Assembly: GCF_028280385.1 (NCBI RefSeq)
Contig: NZ_JANQLX010000001.1
Span: 1 to 64,000 of the forward strand
From: Allomuricauda sp.
GTDB lineage: Bacteria > Bacteroidota > Bacteroidia > Flavobacteriales > Flavobacteriaceae
Length of the DNA stretch: 64,000 nucleotides
Direction of reading: 5' to 3'
Shown here: positions 25,764 to 34,385 of the stretch, one piece after another
Layout: the number at the start of each line of letters is the position of its first letter
Numbering within the stretch: the first letter of the stretch is position 1
Translations under genes and position numbers: made by a program
Notes under the pieces: generated by a model
Database searches by the model: none
Seen by the model: the letters and a program-made list of their open reading frames with translations, nothing else
Told to the model about the DNA's origin: nothing

Positions 25764-27737
25764 ATGAATAGTATATATAAAAATATAAGCAAGATTGGTC
25801 TTTTTATCCTGTTGATCGGCACCAATTTTATAATGGCCCAGTCAACTGATATTCAGAAAAAAGAATCGGAATACTATAAAATTGTGGATGTGCCCATCCC
25901 AGATGATGTGCTTTTGGAAGTAGGAGGTCTGGCCTTAACGGATGATGACAAACTGGGTGTGTCCACAAGAAGGGGGGAAGTTTGGATGATAGACCAACCC
26001 TATGGCAACAATCCCATATACAGCCGCTATGCATACGGCCTGCATGAAGCCTTGGGTCTAGCCTATAAGGACAATGGTTTTTATTTGGCACAAAGAGGTG
26101 AACTCACCCGCTTGGAAGATAAAAACAATGATGGGAAGGCAGATGTTTACCAAACAGTCTATGCATGGCCCTTATCCGGAAATTATCATGACTATTCGTA
26201 TGGCCCCAAGTTTACAAAGGATGGGGACATGTTGGTTACTTTGAACCTGGGTTGGACCGGTTACGGGAATAGCTTGGTAAAATGGAGGGGATGGATGCTT
26301 AAAATTTCACCGGAAGGGGAAATGACTCCGTTTGCAACGGGGTTGAGGTCACCAGCGGGCTTTGGAGTAAACAATGAGGGTGATATTTTTTATACGGAAA
26401 ACCAAGGGGATTGGGTTGGATCCGGACGAATGACCCATTTGGAGTTGGGAGACTTTGCAGGAAGCCCCGAAGGTTTAAAATGGACGGATGATCCAAGATC
26501 GCCCTTGAAGCTTAAACTGGAAGACATAAAAGATAAGTCTGGACTGACCCTATATCAATATGCGGAGAAACTTCCCAATATGAAAGCTCCCGCCATTTGG
26601 TTTCCGCACACCATCCTTGGAATTTCCACTTCGGACATTCTTATTGACAATAGTGGCGGAAAATTTGGCCCGTTTGAAGGCCAAATGTTGGTTGGCGATC
26701 AAGGACACAGCAAAATTATGCGCGTGGCCATGGAAAAAGTCAATGGGGTGTACCAAGGAGCAGCATTTCCCTTTGTGGAAGGATTTTCATCCGGTGTGTT
26801 AAGAATGATATGGGGAAGTGATAATAGCATGTTTGTTGGAATGACAAGTAGGGGCTGGGCCTCTACCGGGGGTGGACTGTATGGCTTGCAACGTTTGGTC
26901 TGGACAGGAAAAACCCCTTTCGAAATAAAAACGGTTAAAGCACACAACGACGGATTTGAATTGGAGTTTACAAAACCTGTAAACAGACAAACTGCTGAAG
27001 ACGTTTCTTCGTACAACTTGGCCACCTTCACGTATCAGTATCACAGGAAATACGGAAGCCCCATAGTTGATGAAGGAGAGATGAAGGTCCATTCGGCCAA
27101 ACTCTCAGAAGATGGAATGAGGGTAAAGCTTGTCCTGCACGGCATGAGGTTAGGGTACATTCATCAATTTAAAGCAAGTGGTATCCGCTCCGCCAGTGGG
27201 GAACCCCTTTTGCACCATACAGGCTATTACACATTGAACGAAGTGCCCGGTGGCGTATTGAAGTCACCAAAAATGGATGAAAATTTAGAGAATCCCAACG
27301 CCTTGGTCCAGGTAAAAAGAGCCAACAAAATGCCTAAGTCATGGATGGAAGGCCCAGAATTCCAGATGGAAATTGGCACATTGCCCGGACTGAAATTTGA
27401 CAAGGAGGAAATTGTTGTGAAACGCTATTCCAGGTTAAAATTGACCTTTAACAACAATGATGATATGTTGCATAACCTGGTAATTGTGGCCACCGGACAG
27501 GAACCTTCGAAAAATGCCGACGCCGTTGTTAATGAAGCCTTGGCCCTGGGCCTTGATGGGGAAAAGATGAATTATGTTCCCGATTCTGAATTAGTGCTGT
27601 ACCACACAGGTATTTTACAACCAGATACCTCGGAGGACCTTTACTTCCAAGTTCCAAAAAAGAGAGGGGAATATTGGATCATATGCAGCTTCCCCGGACA
27701 TGGAAATGTTATGCGAATGAAGATGATAGTGCAATAA
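25764..27737 (+). CDS. Beta-propeller (sorbosone-dehydrogenase-like) protein with C-terminal azurin-type copper domain
   Basis: A 657-residue exported protein with a signal ending F-I-M-A-Q. Residues ~35-380 are propeller-like (E-V-G-G-L-A-L, G-L-H-E-A-L-G-L-A-Y, G-L-R-S-P-A-G-F-G). A middle beta domain follows at ~390-500. The end (~530-657) is a cupredoxin with a complete type-1 copper ligand set: H570 (M-L-H-N-L-V), C641 and H646 (C-S-F-P-G-H) and M650. Azurin-like domains carry single electrons. With the cytochrome c dehydrogenase three genes upstream, it could form an extracytoplasmic electron path from sugar oxidation. The next gene starts four bases after its stop. Confidence 0.82.
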   Translation: MNSIYKNISKIGLFILLIGTNFIMAQSTDIQKKESEYYKIVDVPIPDDVLLEVGGLALTDDDKLGVSTRRGEVWMIDQPYGNNPIYSRYAYGLHEALGLAYKDNGFYLAQRGELTRLEDKNNDGKADVYQTVYAWPLSGNYHDYSYGPKFTKDGDMLVTLNLGWTGYGNSLVKWRGWMLKISPEGEMTPFATGLRSPAGFGVNNEGDIFYTENQGDWVGSGRMTHLELGDFAGSPEGLKWTDDPRSPLKLKLEDIKDKSGLTLYQYAEKLPNMKAPAIWFPHTILGISTSDILIDNSGGKFGPFEGQMLVGDQGHSKIMRVAMEKVNGVYQGAAFPFVEGFSSGVLRMIWGSDNSMFVGMTSRGWASTGGGLYGLQRLVWTGKTPFEIKTVKAHNDGFELEFTKPVNRQTAEDVSSYNLATFTYQYHRKYGSPIVDEGEMKVHSAKLSEDGMRVKLVLHGMRLGYIHQFKASGIRSASGEPLLHHTGYYTLNEVPGGVLKSPKMDENLENPNALVQVKRANKMPKSWMEGPEFQMEIGTLPGLKFDKEEIVVKRYSRLKLTFNNNDDMLHNLVIVATGQEPSKNADAVVNEALALGLDGEKMNYVPDSELVLYHTGILQPDTSEDLYFQVPKKRGEYWIICSFPGHGNVMRMKMIVQ

Positions 27738-27741
27738 AGAA

Positions 27742-29631
27742 ATGTATATGCTTTTAAATAAAACTGATTTGAAAAGATTGGTTGTTGGCTTTGTGTTGGT
27801 AAACCTATATACCAGCACTTTAATACAAGCGCAAACCAAGTACAGTCCAGAGATAGAATCGCTGGCCCAATATAAAACGCCCGAATGGTTCAAAGATGCC
27901 AAATTTGGGATATTTATCCACTGGGGAGCGTATTCGGTTCAAGCAACTTTTGGCGAATGGTATCCGCGCTGGATGTACCGCGACCATACAAGGGAATACA
28001 AGCATCATGTGGAGACCTACGGGCATCCTAGCGTGTTTGGATACAAAGATTTTATTCCCATGCTTGATGGGAGAAATTGGAATCCAGATGGATGGGCAAA
28101 ACTTTTTGCCGATGCGGGCGCAAAATATGTGGTTCCCGTTGCCGAACACCATGATGGATTTCCAATGTATGATAGTTCTTTTTCCAGATTCAACGCTTTG
28201 GAAATGGGACCAAAAAGGGATGTTGTTGGTGAACTCCTTGAATCGTGCAGAAACTTGGGACTAAAAGCTGGGGTTTCTTCCCATAGAGCCTTTCACTGGG
28301 AGTTTTATCAACCAAAGGACGGATGGGAGTACGGCAATCCAGCATATGAGGATTTATATTGGAAAAAACGGGAGACCCGCTGGCCCGATGAGGAATTCGT
28401 CAACGATTGGTATTTGCGAACCCTGGAACTGGCCGTAAAGTACAAGCCAGATATTTTTTGGTTTGACTTCTTCTTGGACCAACCGGAAATGCATGACGTA
28501 CGCTACCAATTCGCGGCAGACTATTACAATCTTGCTGGTAGCTGGAACAAAGAAGTGGTGCTTCAATACAAATATGACACTTACGATCCAACAATAGGAG
28601 TGTTGGATATTGAAAGAGGAAAATTAAGCGGAATCCAAAAAAAGGTATGGCAAACCGACACTTCTGTTAGTTATAGGGGTTGGGGATATAAAAAAGTGGT
28701 TGAGTACAAGACTCCGCAACTGCTTATCCACGACTTGGTGGACATAGTAAGCAAAAATGGAAACTTGTTGCTCAATGTTGGCCCAAGACCCGATGGGATA
28801 ATTCCACAAGAACAAGCCGATCTGTTGCTTGGAATTGGCGAGTGGTTAACTATTAATGGGGAAGCTATATATGGCACCCGTCCATGGATAAAAGCTGGGG
28901 AAGGACCTACCAAAACTGCAGAAGGAGCACATCAAGAGAGAAAAAACAAAGAAGCCACTGCTAAAGATTATCGTTTTACACTCAATAAAAATATACTGTA
29001 CGCCACCTGTTTGGGATGGCCTGGAAATGATTTTGAAATTGAATCACTGGGACTGAATTCAACCAAAAAGTATGGCCTAAAAATTAAGAAGGTTTCAATG
29101 CTGGGTTCGGATGAAACTTTAAGATGGGAACAAAATTCCAATTATCTAAAGGTTTCAAAACCATCAAAGAAACCTTGTGACCATGCCTATGTGCTCAAGA
29201 TTGAAACGGATGGTCTTTCCAGACAGATGGCAAACTACCACGAAAACCAGCCCAAGGAGCCTACCACGGTATACTGCTTTCCTGGAAATAGTCTAAGGAA
29301 CAAGGAGGGCTATCAGGTTCGGGATGGAAATCTAAATCAATGGGAAAAAGACACGATAATCCGATGGAATCTGGATATCAAGGAGCCTGGAACCTACAAG
29401 GTTGTAGCCAAACAAAAGAACACAGAACTGGAAAGGTACATCTTTGGTGTAAACAACAAAGAGTTTAGAAATACGGACACAAACACTGAAAACCAACCCC
29501 ATGAGGTTGTTTTGGGGAGCTTACGATTTGGTAAAGCGGGAAAATATCCAGCCACCTTAAAAGCATACCCTAAAAGCGATTGGAAGAAGAAACTGTCCTT
29601 TAAATACATAAAACTAGTGAAGTCCAATTAA
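27742..29631 (+). CDS. GH29-family alpha-L-fucosidase with an extra C-terminal beta domain
   Basis: A 629-residue exported GH29 enzyme. The catalytic domain (~32-375) has P-E-W-F-K-D-A-K-F-G-I-F-I-H-W-G, the canonical E-H-H-D-G-F, nucleophile D242 in F-W-F-D-F, and N-L-L-L-N-V-G-P-R-P-D-G. A beta domain typical of GH29 follows, then an added ~115-residue beta-sandwich-like module (~515-629) absent from the GH29 at 19036, perhaps a carbohydrate-binding module. The start is four bases after the azurin gene stop. The canonical active site suggests it removes unsubstituted alpha-L-fucose. Confidence 0.93.
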   Translation: MYMLLNKTDLKRLVVGFVLVNLYTSTLIQAQTKYSPEIESLAQYKTPEWFKDAKFGIFIHWGAYSVQATFGEWYPRWMYRDHTREYKHHVETYGHPSVFGYKDFIPMLDGRNWNPDGWAKLFADAGAKYVVPVAEHHDGFPMYDSSFSRFNALEMGPKRDVVGELLESCRNLGLKAGVSSHRAFHWEFYQPKDGWEYGNPAYEDLYWKKRETRWPDEEFVNDWYLRTLELAVKYKPDIFWFDFFLDQPEMHDVRYQFAADYYNLAGSWNKEVVLQYKYDTYDPTIGVLDIERGKLSGIQKKVWQTDTSVSYRGWGYKKVVEYKTPQLLIHDLVDIVSKNGNLLLNVGPRPDGIIPQEQADLLLGIGEWLTINGEAIYGTRPWIKAGEGPTKTAEGAHQERKNKEATAKDYRFTLNKNILYATCLGWPGNDFEIESLGLNSTKKYGLKIKKVSMLGSDETLRWEQNSNYLKVSKPSKKPCDHAYVLKIETDGLSRQMANYHENQPKEPTTVYCFPGNSLRNKEGYQVRDGNLNQWEKDTIIRWNLDIKEPGTYKVVAKQKNTELERYIFGVNNKEFRNTDTNTENQPHEVVLGSLRFGKAGKYPATLKAYPKSDWKKKLSFKYIKLVKSN

Positions 29632-29648
29632 CCAGATAAACGAAAACA

Positions 29649-32012
29649 ATGTTTAAAAACAAAGCTTTACTTCTCCTATTAAGTCTTTCACTTTCATGGG
29701 CCTCCTTTGCCCAAAAAAAGAAAAAACCCAATATCCTATACATTATGTCGGACGATCATACTTCCCAGGCCTTTGGGGTATATGGTAGCCGTTTGGCCAA
29801 ATTGAACCCCACCCCAACTATTGATAGATTGGCGCACGAAGGTATTTTGTTCGAAAACGCCTTCTGTACCAACTCCATATGTACGCCTTCCAGGGCCACA
29901 ATCATGACCGGGCAATATAGTCAAGCAAACGGGGTACATGATCTAAACGGAAGTTTGGCTCCGGAGAATCAACATTTGGCCCGTGAAATGAAAAAATTGG
30001 GCTACGAGACTGCCATGATAGGCAAGTGGCATCTAAAAGAAGAACCAGCTGCTTTTGATTATTTCAATGTGCTATATGGACAGGGCAAATATTTTGATCC
30101 CATTCTTTTTGAAAAGGGAACAACGGAAATGGTGGACATTAACCGGGGTAAAAAAGTTGAAATGAAACCCGGGCATCAATACAAGGGGCACTCTAGTGAT
30201 GTAATAACCGATGCAACGTTAAAATGGCTTAAGGAGCGGGACAATTCCAAGCCCTTCTTCTTGATGCATCATTTTAAAGCTCCCCACGATATGTTCCAGT
30301 TTGCCCCACGATACGCTGATTACTTGGAAGATACCGAAATTCCAGAACCCGCAAGTTTGTACAACAATCGGGACAATGGCTCCATTGCCACCAAGGGCAC
30401 CAAGGGTGTTATGGTACCCCATATAGGTTCCTCCGTTTCCAAGCGGAACCAAAACCGGAATATGGGCCAACACATGAAAATTGACCCTAACTTACCCGAT
30501 GATGAGTACACTCATCAAGCGTACCAGGAATACCTGAAAAGATACCTGCGCTGCGTAAAAGGTGTGGATGATAATGTAAAACGAATCTTCGATTATTTGG
30601 AAGAAAATGACCTGATGGACAATACTATTATTGTGTACACTGGCGATCAGGGCTTTATGCTAGGGGAGCACGATTATATTGATAAGCGCTGGATGTATGA
30701 AGAATCCATGCGAATGCCATTTTTGGTTCGATACCCAAAATTGATCGAAGCAGGCACAAAAACGGATGCCATTATAAATAATGCTGATTTTGCCCCCACA
30801 CTGATTGAGTTGGCAGGTGGAAAAAAACCGAAGTATATGCAGGGCAACAGCTTTAAGGAAATCCTCCAAACAGCTAAGGAGCCCAAGGATTGGCAGGATG
30901 CCACCTATTATCGGTACTGGATGCATATGGCACATGCCCACGCAAATCCAGCCCACTTTGGGATTAGGACCAAAGATTACAAGTTGATTTTCTTCTATGG
31001 CAGCGATTATACCAAAAGACGGGAAGACAGCGACTGGCCCAATAACCGGACAGCGCCTTTTTCCACAAAAAAGCCTTTCGAGTATTTTACCCCGCCGGCC
31101 TGGGAGCTGTACGACCTAAAAAACGACCCCCATGAAATGAACAATTTATATGGGAAACCGGGCTATGAAGTGATCACTGCCCAGCTTAAGACCAAACTGA
31201 AAGAACTAAGGAACGAGTTGGATGAAACTGATGAGACCTATCCACATATCCAAGAAATTATTGACAAGTATTGGGACTTGAAGGAGAACATTGAAGCACC
31301 AATTGATACAATTAAAATGTACAGTGAGGAAAGGGTCTGGAATGCCCTGTATCCACATCACCATAAAAGTGACTTGTGGAAATTTGTGGACCTTCATCCC
31401 AAAACCCCCAATGTGTTGATCATGGGTAATTCCATTTCCATTGGGTATACGGAGTATGTACGGAAAGTACTTGGCAAAAGGGCAGACGTTAGCCGGGTTC
31501 CGGTAAACTGTGAACACACCCGTAAAATGTTGGCCAATCATAAACATTGGCTGGGCGATGTAGATTGGGATGTTATCCATTTTAACTGGGGACTCCACGA
31601 TCTTAAAAGACTGCTTCCCAATGGAAAATTGGACAAGACACGAAAAGCGCCACGATTGGTTCCTGTAGCCGAATACAAAGAAAACCTGGAGAAAATCATC
31701 CAGATTTTGAAAGGTACCGGAGCTCGATTGGTTTTTGCAACAACCACCGTTATTCCACCCGAAGCGGCGGGGAGGGTGAAGGGCGATGAAATCATCTATA
31801 ACAAGGCGGCGCTGGAGGTATTAAAGAACCATCCAGATATCCTTATTGATGATCAGTACACCACAATTTTGAACTTTCCTGAGGGCCGTAACGCCAAGGG
31901 AGATGTACATTTTCCAGCATGGGGGTCTGCAAAATTAGGAAACGGTGCAGGTACAATAATCCGCGAGATATTAAAAGAGGAAGATAAATGGCACAGGCCA
32001 CCGAACAGGTAA
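29649..32012 (+). CDS. Two-domain enzyme: S1 sulfatase fused to an SGNH hydrolase
   Basis: A 787-residue exported protein. Residues ~25-540 are an S1 sulfatase: I-M-S-D-D-H metal pair, C78 in C-T-P-S-R, I-G-K-W-H-L-K, and Y-T-G-D-Q-G-F-M-L-G-E-H. After a helical linker, residues ~580-787 are an SGNH hydrolase: G593-N594-S595 in place of G-D-S, N-W-G-L-H-D, and G-D-V-H-F with H754. This half is paralogous to the free-standing SGNH protein at 12137, which also neighbours sulfatases. The fusion suggests that desulfation and deacetylation of the same or adjacent sugars are coupled. The three genes that follow are also ester hydrolases. Confidence 0.92.
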   Translation: MFKNKALLLLLSLSLSWASFAQKKKKPNILYIMSDDHTSQAFGVYGSRLAKLNPTPTIDRLAHEGILFENAFCTNSICTPSRATIMTGQYSQANGVHDLNGSLAPENQHLAREMKKLGYETAMIGKWHLKEEPAAFDYFNVLYGQGKYFDPILFEKGTTEMVDINRGKKVEMKPGHQYKGHSSDVITDATLKWLKERDNSKPFFLMHHFKAPHDMFQFAPRYADYLEDTEIPEPASLYNNRDNGSIATKGTKGVMVPHIGSSVSKRNQNRNMGQHMKIDPNLPDDEYTHQAYQEYLKRYLRCVKGVDDNVKRIFDYLEENDLMDNTIIVYTGDQGFMLGEHDYIDKRWMYEESMRMPFLVRYPKLIEAGTKTDAIINNADFAPTLIELAGGKKPKYMQGNSFKEILQTAKEPKDWQDATYYRYWMHMAHAHANPAHFGIRTKDYKLIFFYGSDYTKRREDSDWPNNRTAPFSTKKPFEYFTPPAWELYDLKNDPHEMNNLYGKPGYEVITAQLKTKLKELRNELDETDETYPHIQEIIDKYWDLKENIEAPIDTIKMYSEERVWNALYPHHHKSDLWKFVDLHPKTPNVLIMGNSISIGYTEYVRKVLGKRADVSRVPVNCEHTRKMLANHKHWLGDVDWDVIHFNWGLHDLKRLLPNGKLDKTRKAPRLVPVAEYKENLEKIIQILKGTGARLVFATTTVIPPEAAGRVKGDEIIYNKAALEVLKNHPDILIDDQYTTILNFPEGRNAKGDVHFPAWGSAKLGNGAGTIIREILKEEDKWHRPPNR

Positions 32013-32019
32013 ATTACAA

Positions 32020-32763
32020 ATGAAACTAACATTGTTTAATCGGAACATAAAAATGGGAAAAATAGCTTTGATAAGTATGCTTTTGGCAACAATGGTTACA
32101 TCTGGATGTAGCCACAAACCCGCAGGCAAGCACCTTTTTATCCTTTCTGGCCAATCCAATATGGCGGGATTGGATATCGACCTGACTTTTAAGCCAGCCG
32201 TGGAAGAGGAATTTGGGAAAGAAAATGTAATCGCTGTCAAGCATGCGGTCGGAGGAACACCTATTCGGCGGTGGTATCGCAATTGGAAGCCCTTGAATGG
32301 GGATGAACCCAAAGCAAAACCGGATTTGTATGAAGTGCTCTTGGATGAGGTCAACAAAGCCGTGGCAAATACGGATATAGCAACCGTTACATTTATTTGG
32401 ATGCAGGGAGAACGTGATGCTAGGGAAGAATTGGCTGAGGTATATGAAAGAAGTCTTTTGGGACTTTATGAACAGGTGAAAAGTGACCTCAATATTGAGG
32501 AGATGAATTTTATCATCGGGAGACTGAGTGATTTTGATATGAAGGACGAAAAATACCCGCACTGGACCAAGATCAGGAACATTCAAGTGAAGGTTGCGGA
32601 ATCAGAACTACATTTCGCTTGGATCGATACGGATGATCTAAATGATGGATTTAATAAAAAAGGCAAACCAATTGCCAACGACTTGCATATGTCCGTGGAA
32701 GGATATAAAACTATGGGGCAAAGGTTTGCAGACGAGGCCATTGAATTGATCAAAACAAATTAA
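32020..32763 (+). CDS. SGNH carbohydrate esterase (sialate-acetylesterase-like, CE6-type)
   Basis: A 247-residue lipoprotein-type protein (V-T-S-G-C-S). S46 in S-G-Q-S-N-M-A-G is the catalytic serine of the SASA/CE6-like group. W-M-Q-G-E-R-D-A is its second hallmark, and H-M-S-V-E-G-Y supplies the C-terminal histidine. The ATG at 32053 gives a shorter signal peptide and is an equally plausible start (serine then S35). Likely removes O-acetyl groups from the polysaccharide. It follows the sulfatase-SGNH fusion by seven bases. Confidence 0.85.
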   Translation: MKLTLFNRNIKMGKIALISMLLATMVTSGCSHKPAGKHLFILSGQSNMAGLDIDLTFKPAVEEEFGKENVIAVKHAVGGTPIRRWYRNWKPLNGDEPKAKPDLYEVLLDEVNKAVANTDIATVTFIWMQGERDAREELAEVYERSLLGLYEQVKSDLNIEEMNFIIGRLSDFDMKDEKYPHWTKIRNIQVKVAESELHFAWIDTDDLNDGFNKKGKPIANDLHMSVEGYKTMGQRFADEAIELIKTN

Positions 32764-32799
32764 CAGCCTTTCAAGACGCTAGTATATAATAAGATAAAC

Positions 32800-34353
32800 A
32801 TGGGAAAACGATTGAATAAAATACAGTTACTGGCAATCATGATGGCCTTCAGCTCGGCCTCCCTTTGGGCAGAGGTCAGCTTGCCTTCTGTCTTTGCCAA
32901 TAATATGGTGTTGCAACAAAACGCAAAAGCAAAATTTTGGGGGAATGCAGACCCACATGAGAATATTTCAGTTTTTGCCAGTTGGGGAGAGGAATTAAAG
33001 GTAGTGGCCAATGCCCAAGGCAAATGGTCCGCGGCGCTTCCTACACCTAGTGGGAGCCATACCCCGCACCAGATCATATTTAAGGGGACAAACACCGTAT
33101 TCTTGAGAAACGTGCTCATTGGGGAGGTCTGGCTTTGCTCGGGACAATCAAACATGGGATTTTCACTGAAGCAGGCAAACTTTTCGTACGAGGAGGTCAA
33201 AAGAGCAAATTACAGCTCCATTAGATTTTTCAAGATTCCCCAAACCATGGCTTGGGAACCCCAAAACAATGTGAATGCCAAATGGGAAATGTGCACCTCT
33301 GAAACTGCTGCCAACCAAAGTGCAGTGGCCTATTTTTTTGGAAGGAAGCTGCTCCAGGAACTGGATGTTCCCATTGGGTTGATTATTTCTGCATGGGGCG
33401 GTTCGGATGCCCAGGCATGGATAGACAAAAAAACAGCTGCGGAGGAAGGACATCAGGATATAGTAACATGGTTCAACACCAATGAACAGGAATTGAAGAA
33501 CCGCAGGTTTAAATGGAATAAGGAAGTTGCAGAATGGAGGGCCCAACAACCGGAGGGTACCGTTGATTACAGCACCAGGCCCCCAAAGAACAAATTACCG
33601 GGCGACAACCACATTCCCTTTGGCCTGTACAACGGCATGATCAATCCTATTAAAACCTTCACCATGAAAGGCGCCATCTGGTATCAAGGAGAATCCAATG
33701 TAAGGAGGGCAAACCAATATAGGACGTTGTTCCCGGCTATGATCAAGAGCTGGAGAAACGTCTGGAACCAAGGGGATTTTCCTTTCTACTTTGTTCAATT
33801 GGCACCTTTTCACTACGATGATTTCCACGGTGTGTTATCGGCAGAACTAAGGGATGCCCAATTGAAAACCCTAGATAAGGTCAAGCATACCGGTATGGTG
33901 GTTACCACGGATATCGGCAATTCCCGGGATATCCACCCCCGCAGAAAACAGGAAGTAGGATATCGCCTGGCTCTGTTGGCCCTAAAGGATTACGGAAAAC
34001 TAAATCAAGGATATAGCAGTCCGCTTTATAAATCATCAACCGTAAAGGGCAATAGCATAATCATAGATTTTGAGCATGCCGAAGGATTGCGCATGGTTCG
34101 GGGCAGAGAGATTTTGGGACTGACCATCGCAGGAAAAAATAAGGAATTTGTAAGGGCCAAAGGGGAAATCATCAATGGAAACCAATTAAAGGTTTGGTCG
34201 GAAAAGGTGAAGAGGCCTGTAGCCGTGAGATATGGATGGTCCAACGCACCCTTTCTCAATCTTTTTAACGGGGAAAGGTTACCGGTATCGCCATTTAAAA
34301 CGGATGATTGGGAGGATACCACCAAAGGAAAAATCTATTTGGACTTTCCGTAG
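32800..34353 (+). CDS. Sialate O-acetylesterase-family protein (CE20-like)
   Basis: A 517-residue exported esterase. An N-terminal beta domain (L-P-S-V-F-A-N-N-M-V-L-Q-Q) is diagnostic of the sialate O-acetylesterase family. It is followed by the SGNH domain with S117 in C-S-G-Q-S-N-M, W-Y-Q-G-E-S-N and a C-terminal D-I-H-P-R-R-K segment carrying the Asp/His pair. Family members deacetylate sialic acid, xylan or other glycans. In this locus an acetylated fucose- or galactose-containing polymer is the likelier target. It sits among three other ester-hydrolase genes. Confidence 0.88.
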   Translation: MGKRLNKIQLLAIMMAFSSASLWAEVSLPSVFANNMVLQQNAKAKFWGNADPHENISVFASWGEELKVVANAQGKWSAALPTPSGSHTPHQIIFKGTNTVFLRNVLIGEVWLCSGQSNMGFSLKQANFSYEEVKRANYSSIRFFKIPQTMAWEPQNNVNAKWEMCTSETAANQSAVAYFFGRKLLQELDVPIGLIISAWGGSDAQAWIDKKTAAEEGHQDIVTWFNTNEQELKNRRFKWNKEVAEWRAQQPEGTVDYSTRPPKNKLPGDNHIPFGLYNGMINPIKTFTMKGAIWYQGESNVRRANQYRTLFPAMIKSWRNVWNQGDFPFYFVQLAPFHYDDFHGVLSAELRDAQLKTLDKVKHTGMVVTTDIGNSRDIHPRRKQEVGYRLALLALKDYGKLNQGYSSPLYKSSTVKGNSIIIDFEHAEGLRMVRGREILGLTIAGKNKEFVRAKGEIINGNQLKVWSEKVKRPVAVRYGWSNAPFLNLFNGERLPVSPFKTDDWEDTTKGKIYLDFP

Positions 34354-34385
34354 TGATCAATACCAGTAAAGAACAAAAAGAACAC

